Positions 56,301 to 60,935 of a stretch of DNA of 60,935 nucleotides are shown piece after piece (position 1 is the stretch's first letter; every line of letters begins with the position of its first letter). Made by a program: the position numbers and the translations under genes. A model generated the notes under the pieces. It searched no databases, was not told the DNA's origin, and saw only the letters and a program-made list of their open reading frames with translations. The DNA is taken from assembly GCA_030535455.1 (NCBI GenBank), contig JAUNJY010000024.1:1-60935 (forward strand), read 5' to 3'. The stretch comes from a bacterium (lineage in GTDB: Bacteria; Bacillota; Clostridia; Lachnospirales; Lachnospiraceae).

Positions 56301-56566
56301 TCTCGATAAAAATTCCCTAATCCATCATTTGCAGCCATTCTTGCCCAACTAAAAAAGCAATTCATATCCGTATCAAACCCTGTATAAACTACCGAAATAA
56401 TAAGTTTAATAATGAGTGCAAATGCCAATAGCCAAGCGATGCCTGTCCAGCTTTTATAGATTGGCAGATCGCCATTCCTGCTGGCAGGTGTTAATTCAAA
56501 GTATGTTCTATAAATTGCTAAGCACGCTATAACCGTGACTATGGCAATTAAATTAATATATAACAT
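53357..56566 (-). CDS. Double GT-C glycosyltransferase: N-terminal GT-C plus C-terminal PMT (GT39) with lectin-like insert
   Basis: A 1069-aa fusion. Residues 1-440 form a first GT-C module (D65 and D67 in FDTDMN, VFTDYPPGY, DSSVWGQVDS). About 505-620 is a soluble beta module resembling F5/8-type lectin domains (SKVSAYLGN, EIEYRN, EARYVRLIS). From about 640 the PMT module has FDEIYHA (D657, E658) and THPPLGK (678-684), the GT39 catalytic signature. It should transfer sugars, such as mannose, from lipid carriers to acceptors outside the membrane. It leads an eight-gene operon. Confidence 0.88.
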   Translation of the reverse strand: MLYINLIAIVTVIACLAIYRTYFELTPASRNGDLPIYKSWTGIAWLLAFALIIKLIISVVYTGFDTDMNCFFSWARMAANDGLGNFYREDVFTDYPPGYIYVLFVVGKFISLFDVESYSSVMGILLVKAPAILCDLAAGYLIYKIARKRFTEKTSLICTLLYVFNPVVVLDSSVWGQVDSVYTLFVLLMCYFITENKYPYAIISFAIGVLMKPQTLFFTPVLLFACIEKSFVTYKNSKLTFEYHAKEFLRLLAWSIGSILGMVVLIMPFGVGKIIAQYTETMSSYPYASVNAYNIWMLFGKNWVAQTETFLGIPYVVLGYLVILATVVIAGVIFFKSKRDDARIYMVGAFINIFMFLFSVRMHERYMFPALVLLLCAYLARPHKELFFVYGLFSVTSLYNVAHVLFFYDAANYDWEAKVPKMISFATLLVFVLLAFAIWKYFFHDVEVKTVTIEEAQEKENEGIQNKGTITPSKRFNRLTKKDFLIMFGITAVYAAIALYNLGFMYAPESSWSTYEEDGTIELDFGATADISKVSAYLGNYESRKFEIEYRNSDTEAWTKLINSSYDSSDSDSDSTVTQYTFEFSSVFCWNSQILDIEARYVRLISKSEKAVINEFVFIDPNGVKLIPANSEQYTALFDEQDMYEEKESYRSGTYFDEIYHARTGYEFLHGLYTYEWTHPPLGKILIATGMVIFGVNPFGWRIMGTLFGIAMLPLIYIFARRLFKKQSFATMACLLFACDFMHYAQTRIATIDVFVTFFIMLMYYFMYKYISTSFFDTSLKKTFVPLGLCGITMGLAIASKMTGVYGAAGLAVIFFANLYKRYQEYRYALLDPKGSTNGIDHEHVVKHFYEYTWKTIAFCFVVFIFIPAIIYTLSYIPFRSTEGMGLIERMIKNQWDMFNYHAHLDATHPFSSNWYEWPIVSRPIWYYSGDLSATTAEGISSFGNPFIWWMGIPAAFGTLALAYKRKDRLAAFLFIGYLAQYLPWMLVTRCTFIYHYFPSVPFVILMIVYCAKALIDKNKKFRIPVIIYVVLCIILFFMFYPVLSGMPISKEYVNTFLRWRDSWVLLRR

Positions 56567-56667
56567 TTCTTCACCTGGTCCTTTCGTTTCATTTATCGCA
56601 AATGTATAAATATTCTTTAAAACATTTACTTTTATTTAATTTTACATATTTTTCGGTAATAAGTAAA

Positions 56668-56696
56668 GTACCTGGAAACATTTCGTTCCCAGGTAC
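56668..56696 (-). terminator. Terminator of pyk
   Basis: GTACCTGG-GAAC pairs with its partner with one G-U on the minus strand around a 5-nt loop, then TTTACTTATT, 34 nt after the stop. Confidence 0.75.
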
Positions 56697-56730
56697 ACAG
56701 AAAATTCATATTTAATTAAGCTCTCTATTA

Positions 56731-58152
56731 TTAATCAATAGAAACTACTTTGATCATGTTTGTTACACCAGTTTTACCAGTTGGTACACCTGCAGTTAAT
56801 ACGCATGTATCATCTTTTTCAACATAACCTAAATCTTTTGCAGTTTGAACTGCTACATCAAGTAATACGTCAGTATCATTTTCTTCTTGAATGTAAACAG
56901 GAGTTACACCCCAGTAAATTTGCATTCTACGTAATGTAGCTTTTACAGGAGATAAACCTACGATAGAAGCTTCAGGTTTGAATTTACTTAACATTCTAGT
57001 TGTATAACCAGACATAGAACTTGCTACGATAACTTTAGATTGTAAAGTCATTGCAGTTGTTACAGAAGCATAACAGATTGCACTGGAAATACCTCTTGAA
57101 CGATGTCTTTGTTTTTCTTCGATGATTAAGTCGTAATCTAAATGTCCTTCAGTTTCGCGAGCGATGTTAGCCATCATACGAACTGATTCTACTGGGTATT
57201 TACCCATTGCAGTTTCACCAGATAACATGATTGCATCTGTACCATCATAGATTGCGTTAGCAACGTCAGTTACTTCAGCTCTTGTTGGTCTTGGATTACG
57301 GATCATGGAATCTAACATTTGAGTTGCAGTGATAACTGGTTTGTAAGCATCGTTACATTTCTTGATGATTGTTTTTTGCATCTTTGGAACACTTTCCACA
57401 GGTACTTCAACACCAAGGTCACCACGAGCTACCATGATACCATCAGATTCTTTGATAATTTCATCAATATTATCAATACCTTCTTCATTTTCAATCTTAC
57501 TGATGATTTGAATGTCGGCATTGTATTCATTTAAAATTCCACGAATTTCTCTTACTGCTGCTGCATTTCTTACGAATGATGCTGCAATGAAATCTACTTC
57601 GTTTTTGATACCGAAGATAATATCTTCTTTATCTTTTTCAGTGATAGCAGGAAGATTAATTGCTACGCTAGGAATATTAACACCTTTACGGTTGCTTAAA
57701 GCTCCACCGTTGATTACTTGACAAACAACGTCATGTCCAGATACTTCTTTTACTAATAATTCGATTAAACCATCGTCAAGTAAGATTGTGTTACCTGGAA
57801 CAACATCTTTAATAAGGTCTTCATAAGTTACTGCAACTTTATCTACGTTACCAATGATGTCATCGATAGTTAATGTGAATGTTTGTCCTTGAATTAATTC
57901 TACTTTTTCGTCATTTTCTAATAACTTAGTACGAATTTCAGGTCCTTTTGTATCTAAAAGGATTGCAACTGGTACGTTTAATTCTTCACGTACAGCTTTA
58001 ATTGTGTTAATAGTTTCTAAGTGTGTTTCGTGAGTACCATGAGAGAAGTTAATTCTCGCAATATCCATTCCTTCTGCAATTAACTTTTTAAGTTGTTCTG
58101 GGGTATTCGAAGATGGTCCAATGGTACATATAATTTTAGTTTTCTTTTTCAT
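56731..58152 (-). CDS. pyk: Pyruvate kinase
   Basis: A 473-aa glycolytic enzyme (PEP plus ADP to pyruvate plus ATP). It has KTKIICTIGPSSN, RINFSHGTHE, LLDTKGPEIRT, the catalytic region ISKIENEEGIDNIDEI, VARGDLGVE and TATQMLDSM. It lacks the extra C-terminal PEP-utiliser-like domain of Bacillus Pyk, so it is the short form. GGAGG precedes ATG at 58152; 33 open codons upstream are leader. An inverted repeat lies in that leader. Confidence 0.97.
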   Translation of the reverse strand: MKKKTKIICTIGPSSNTPEQLKKLIAEGMDIARINFSHGTHETHLETINTIKAVREELNVPVAILLDTKGPEIRTKLLENDEKVELIQGQTFTLTIDDIIGNVDKVAVTYEDLIKDVVPGNTILLDDGLIELLVKEVSGHDVVCQVINGGALSNRKGVNIPSVAINLPAITEKDKEDIIFGIKNEVDFIAASFVRNAAAVREIRGILNEYNADIQIISKIENEEGIDNIDEIIKESDGIMVARGDLGVEVPVESVPKMQKTIIKKCNDAYKPVITATQMLDSMIRNPRPTRAEVTDVANAIYDGTDAIMLSGETAMGKYPVESVRMMANIARETEGHLDYDLIIEEKQRHRSRGISSAICYASVTTAMTLQSKVIVASSMSGYTTRMLSKFKPEASIVGLSPVKATLRRMQIYWGVTPVYIQEENDTDVLLDVAVQTAKDLGYVEKDDTCVLTAGVPTGKTGVTNMIKVVSID

Positions 58153-58176
58153 ATATTCCTCCAAGTTATCAACACT

Positions 58177-58232
58177 AAACTTTATCACGTACATTTTTAG
58201 TATATCCAGTATTCGCTTAAACGATAAAGTTT
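58177..58232. promoter_or_regulatory. Inverted repeat in the pyk upstream region
   Basis: AAACTTTATC (58177-58186) and GATAAAGTTT (58223-58232) form a perfect 10-bp inverted repeat with a 36-nt interval that holds a TATACT. It could be an operator or a leader stem. Confidence 0.45.
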
Positions 58233-58282
58233 TATTTTCAATTAAGGCCATGTCGGAACCTTAATCGGAACCCGCTTAAAGA

Positions 58283-59167
58283 CTAATGTCTTTTCACGTG
58301 TTCATGCGTAAAAAGATGTTCCATACAATATTCATAATTGCCGTCGCATCTGGAGCAGAATCTAAATTCAAGATTTTCATCATCTAGCTCTGTTCTACCA
58401 CATACCGCACATCTGTGACGAGGTCCGGATGTCGTTGCATTACGCACTTGTTCTTTATATTTAATCTTTCGTTTTGTATGCTTAGCTGAAAAGCCTCTTC
58501 GTCTTTTGAATGCCAAGAAAAATATAACGAAATTTAATAAAGCTACGAAAATTGCAATCCCTTGATATACTGCTCCAACGCTGATTGCTTGTATCATTTC
58601 AATAACAATTTCTACTGCATATAGAATACCGAGATATTTCATCTTAATCGGTATAATGAAATAAAATAATACTTGTGCGTCAGAAAAGACAAAGGAACAC
58701 AATATGATGAGCGTTGTATTAATGTAGTTAATCCCCATTTTTCCATACCATAGGCTATAAATTCCAGCATAATAGCCTGTTTTAGGATCAAAAACAATAT
58801 AAATAATAAACGCTGCTAAAATATTTAATAAAATTCCTGATAGATAAAACATGTTAAATCTAACAGTGCCCCAAGCATTTTCAAGACTTCTGCCGAAATA
58901 GTACATAAAATATAATGTCAATGCAGTGAAAATAATATTAACACCACTCAGGCTGTATCCGCCTGGTACTAAAACGAATGTAATCAATCTCCAAATCTGC
59001 TTTCCGTGTATAATTTTGTACATATCTAGTGATAAATACGTATCAAGAAATCCTGGTGCAATCGTCTGGATGACTAAACCTGCTACCTGACAAATAATAA
59101 TGTAATACATTAAATTTGAAATTGCATGTTTGCCAAATCTGCGTTCCATTCGATCTAATAAACTCAT
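58283..59167 (-). CDS. Rhomboid/derlin-like membrane protein with C-terminal zinc ribbon
   Basis: A 294-aa protein with about six helices. IHGKQIWRLITFVLVPGG and YFGRSLENAWGTVRFNMFY are rhomboid-superfamily motifs, but the serine protease GxSG and the later His are absent, so it is probably a non-proteolytic (derlin-like) member. The soluble C-terminus has a zinc site: C253, C256, C271, C274, C281 and nearby His. Function unknown. GGGTAGGT precedes ATG. Confidence 0.82.
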   Translation of the reverse strand: MSLLDRMERRFGKHAISNLMYYIIICQVAGLVIQTIAPGFLDTYLSLDMYKIIHGKQIWRLITFVLVPGGYSLSGVNIIFTALTLYFMYYFGRSLENAWGTVRFNMFYLSGILLNILAAFIIYIVFDPKTGYYAGIYSLWYGKMGINYINTTLIILCSFVFSDAQVLFYFIIPIKMKYLGILYAVEIVIEMIQAISVGAVYQGIAIFVALLNFVIFFLAFKRRRGFSAKHTKRKIKYKEQVRNATTSGPRHRCAVCGRTELDDENLEFRFCSRCDGNYEYCMEHLFTHEHVKRH

Positions 59168-59193
59168 ATTCTAACCTACCCTTCGTCAAAACT

Positions 59194-59233
59194 TTGGGAC
59201 ATTCCCAAATAAGACTCCATTGTAGTCCTATTT
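59194..59233 (-). other. Paired hairpins after corA
   Basis: AAATAAGACT/AGTCCTATTT (59207-59233) and TTGGGA/TCCCAA (59194-59208) lie side by side after the corA stop. The first is wobble-consistent with the minus strand. They probably end the message, though T-runs are weak. Confidence 0.45.
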
Positions 59234-59249
59234 ATATGTTGTAATAAGA

Positions 59250-60185
59250 TTAAAATAAATCTTTTTTCGCAAAGAAGTAAGCGATTGTTCCAGTTAAACA
59301 TAACGCTCCTACTGTGACAATATAAAATCCAAATGGATTATGTCCTAAGGGAATATTATCGAAGTTCATACCATAGAAACTTGCAACCATTGTTGGGATT
59401 GATAATACAATCGTAACTGTTGCAAGGAATTTCATAACGATATTTAAGTTATTGGAGATTACTGATGCAAATGCATCCATCATTCCGCTTAAGATACCAC
59501 TGTAGATATTCGCCATTTCAATAGCTTGCTTGTTTTCGATAATAACATCTTCAAGAAGCTCCGTATCTTCCGGATATTTCTTGATGCTTTCTGTCTTCAT
59601 TAGTTTTTCTAAAACCACTTCATTTGCACGTAAAGATGTTGTGAAATAAACTAGGCTTTTTTCCAGTTCAAGTAATTCAATTAACTCGCGATTTTTTGTC
59701 GATTGGTGTAATTTATGCTCAATCTCTTCACTTTTATGATCAATAATTCTTAAGTATTGTAAGAATACTGATGCGTTTTTGTAAAGAATTTGAAGAATAA
59801 AACGTGTTTTCATATGTGTATAGAAGCCTTTTACTCTTCCATCCATGAAGCTTTTTAAAATTGATGTTTCTTCAAGACAAACCGTAATGATTACTTCCTT
59901 TGCAATAATGATTGCAAGTGGAATTGTAATATAACGGTCTTTTCCATTACGTGCTTCTAAAGAAGGAATATCTACTAATACTAGCGTATAATCATCTTCA
60001 ATCTCAATTCTGGAACGTTCCTCTTCATCAAGAGGAGCTCTTAAATGATCAATATCAATATTGAATCGTTCTGAAACATCTAATAATTCAGAGGCACTTG
60101 GATTTGTCATTGCAATCCAGCTGCCTTCTTCTGCTTCATTCACCTTATGAATTCCACCATCATAAGTCTTAAAAATTTCTACCAT
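59250..60185 (-). CDS. corA: CorA-family divalent cation transporter
   Basis: A 311-aa Mg/Co-type channel. A long cytosolic domain (to about 250) includes coiled helices (KSEEIEHKLHQSTKNRE), then two helices at the C-terminus separated by the selectivity signature GMN (YGMNFDNIPLGHN, from G272). AAGGAG stands before the ATG at 60185; the frame opens 8 codons earlier. Ion specificity is not certain from sequence. Confidence 0.94.
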   Translation of the reverse strand: MVEIFKTYDGGIHKVNEAEEGSWIAMTNPSASELLDVSERFNIDIDHLRAPLDEEERSRIEIEDDYTLVLVDIPSLEARNGKDRYITIPLAIIIAKEVIITVCLEETSILKSFMDGRVKGFYTHMKTRFILQILYKNASVFLQYLRIIDHKSEEIEHKLHQSTKNRELIELLELEKSLVYFTTSLRANEVVLEKLMKTESIKKYPEDTELLEDVIIENKQAIEMANIYSGILSGMMDAFASVISNNLNIVMKFLATVTIVLSIPTMVASFYGMNFDNIPLGHNPFGFYIVTVGALCLTGTIAYFFAKKDLF

Positions 60186-60616
60186 AATGTTCTCCTTGCT
60201 ACTCAACAAAACTATAAGCAGTAAGTAGCTTCATTTGGCAGCAATGTTATCCATTTACAATGAAAAGTTTACCTCTCGCTTATAGTCTGAGTATGTGATT
60301 ATATATTTTTTTCTATTCAGTTTCCGCCTATAACTCGGTCCAGATTCCATATAACCCACATCCTTTCTCTTGCTCACGGACTTCATTTTTTGACTATGTC
60401 AAACCTGTTTCAATTTACTTCTACATAATTTTATTCATAATTACATGCATTAATTATATGTTTAATATATGCCTTTGTCAAACAATATATAAGCTAACTT
60501 TTCTTACAAAATAAGGTAAAACCTCCAGACCCCTTTAAAAAATAAGCGTTTCAATTGTTCCGAAATCTACAATTTATTTTATTTAATGACATATAATTAC
60601 ACTTTTTCTTATTAAA
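60186..60616. other. Long intergenic region, nothing recognised
   Basis: About 430 bases between corA and the LysM gene terminator with no coding potential, repeat or strong structure that I can support. It presumably holds the corA promoter. Confidence 0.5.
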
Positions 60617-60652
60617 CAAAAACCGCATGCACCAAATATTCGATGCATACGG
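60617..60652 (-). terminator. Terminator of the LysM-protein gene
   Basis: CCGTATGCATC and GGTGCATGCGG pair (two G-U on the minus strand) around an 8-nt loop, then TTTTTG, 33 nt after the stop. Confidence 0.82.
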
Positions 60653-60684
60653 CTAGACATTCTCCTTCTAAATTTATATTCCGT

Positions 60685-60935
60685 TTAATTTGGTTCGTAC
60701 TTCTGATCATCCATTGCATTTATATTTGGCACCCTCAAAACTGTACCTGGTTTTAAATAAATTCGAAGTGTATCATTATAACGCAATACATCTGCTGGCG
60801 TAATGTCAAAGCGTTCAAGTATTGCAGAAAGATTATCATCATTTTTCACCACATATGAAATCACAACGTATGGCCTTGCTGACTCTTGAGAAGGGGTAAG
60901 CCCATTTCTTGTTCCGTTGGTCATGTTCCCGTTTG
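60685..60935 (-). CDS. LysM domain protein, C-terminal part (partial at window edge)
   Basis: The last 79 or more residues of a protein ending in one LysM module: YVVKNDDNLSAILERFDITP, ADVLRYNDT and LKPGTVLRVP, a fold that binds peptidoglycan or spore-coat glycan. An ATG at 60924 exists, but the frame stays open to the window edge and its residues (Asn/Gly/Thr-rich) look like a linker, so the gene probably extends beyond it. Which protein it belongs to cannot be told. Confidence 0.72.
   Translation of the reverse strand, partial: NGNMTNGTRNGLTPSQESARPYVVISYVVKNDDNLSAILERFDITPADVLRYNDTLRIYLKPGTVLRVPNINAMDDQKYEPN

Noticed and set aside
1-60935. CRISPR array, transposase, prophage, tRNA or rRNA genes
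   Set aside because: No regular spaced repeats, recombinase or RNA gene signatures were seen.

Overview
The window reads as a chromosomal stretch from a low-GC, spore-forming, strictly anaerobic Clostridia, most likely a Lachnospiraceae (cluster XIVa) relative. Spore genes support this: an alpha/beta SASP, YlbJ, a GerW/YtfJ family protein with a DUF2953/YtfI partner, a CwlC-like amidase, TepA-YlzJ-SpoIIIE and a SpoVK-like AAA ATPase. So do formate-THF ligase, an ECF vitamin transporter, strong AGGAGG ribosome sites and frequent GTG/TTG starts. The species is not identified. I see no tRNA, rRNA, insertion sequence, prophage or CRISPR array, and no convincing pseudogene. Most genes are on the minus strand.

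Layout. 1-10 kb: folD, a mother-cell-lysis-type amidase, a zinc-ribbon membrane protein, a ferredoxin, a secreted calcium-repeat protein with a putative permuted papain-like C-terminus, and a complete ECF transporter (S, fused A-A, T). 10-16 kb: aconitase, pyrB-pyrI (followed by a possible 16-aa ORF), two GNAT acetyltransferases, a small membrane protein and a HIT hydrolase. 16-24.5 kb: fhs, two tandem ATP-grasp ligases, and tepA-ylzJ-spoIIIE in the Bacillus order. 24.5-36 kb: a small membrane protein, O-acetylhomoserine sulfhydrylase, M16 peptidase, pnp with a long folded leader, a composite repeat/terminator region, class I aspartate aminotransferase, tmcAL, pepF and a LytTR regulator lacking its phospho-Asp. 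36-46.5 kb: ylbJ, a coiled-coil protein, coaD, rsmD, SASP, AAA ATPase, recG, yloV/fakA, Asp23 and rpmB, an order close to the Bacillus rpmB-yloU-yloV-recG and rsmD-coaD-ylbJ blocks. 46.5-56.6 kb: an eight-gene, tightly packed operon running from two GT-C glycosyltransferases through two ABC-2 permeases and two unknown proteins to YtfI and YtfJ. 56.7-60.9 kb: pyruvate kinase, a rhomboid-like zinc-ribbon membrane protein, CorA, and the C-terminus of a LysM protein.

The most interesting items are: (1) a GC-rich structured intergenic element between yloV and recG, with a second hairpin-plus-motif copy after fhs, probably a noncoding RNA; (2) the GT-C/ABC-2/YtfI-YtfJ operon, which looks like an undescribed envelope-glycan export system tied to sporulation; (3) a terminator, perfect 39-nt palindrome and 101-nt cruciform abutting one another after the aspartate aminotransferase; (4) the pnp leader stem; (5) unannotated small proteins at 45,965-46,102 and 14,054-14,104. 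Starts were moved from the longest frame wherever a Shine-Dalgarno site clearly chose another codon; each case is explained.
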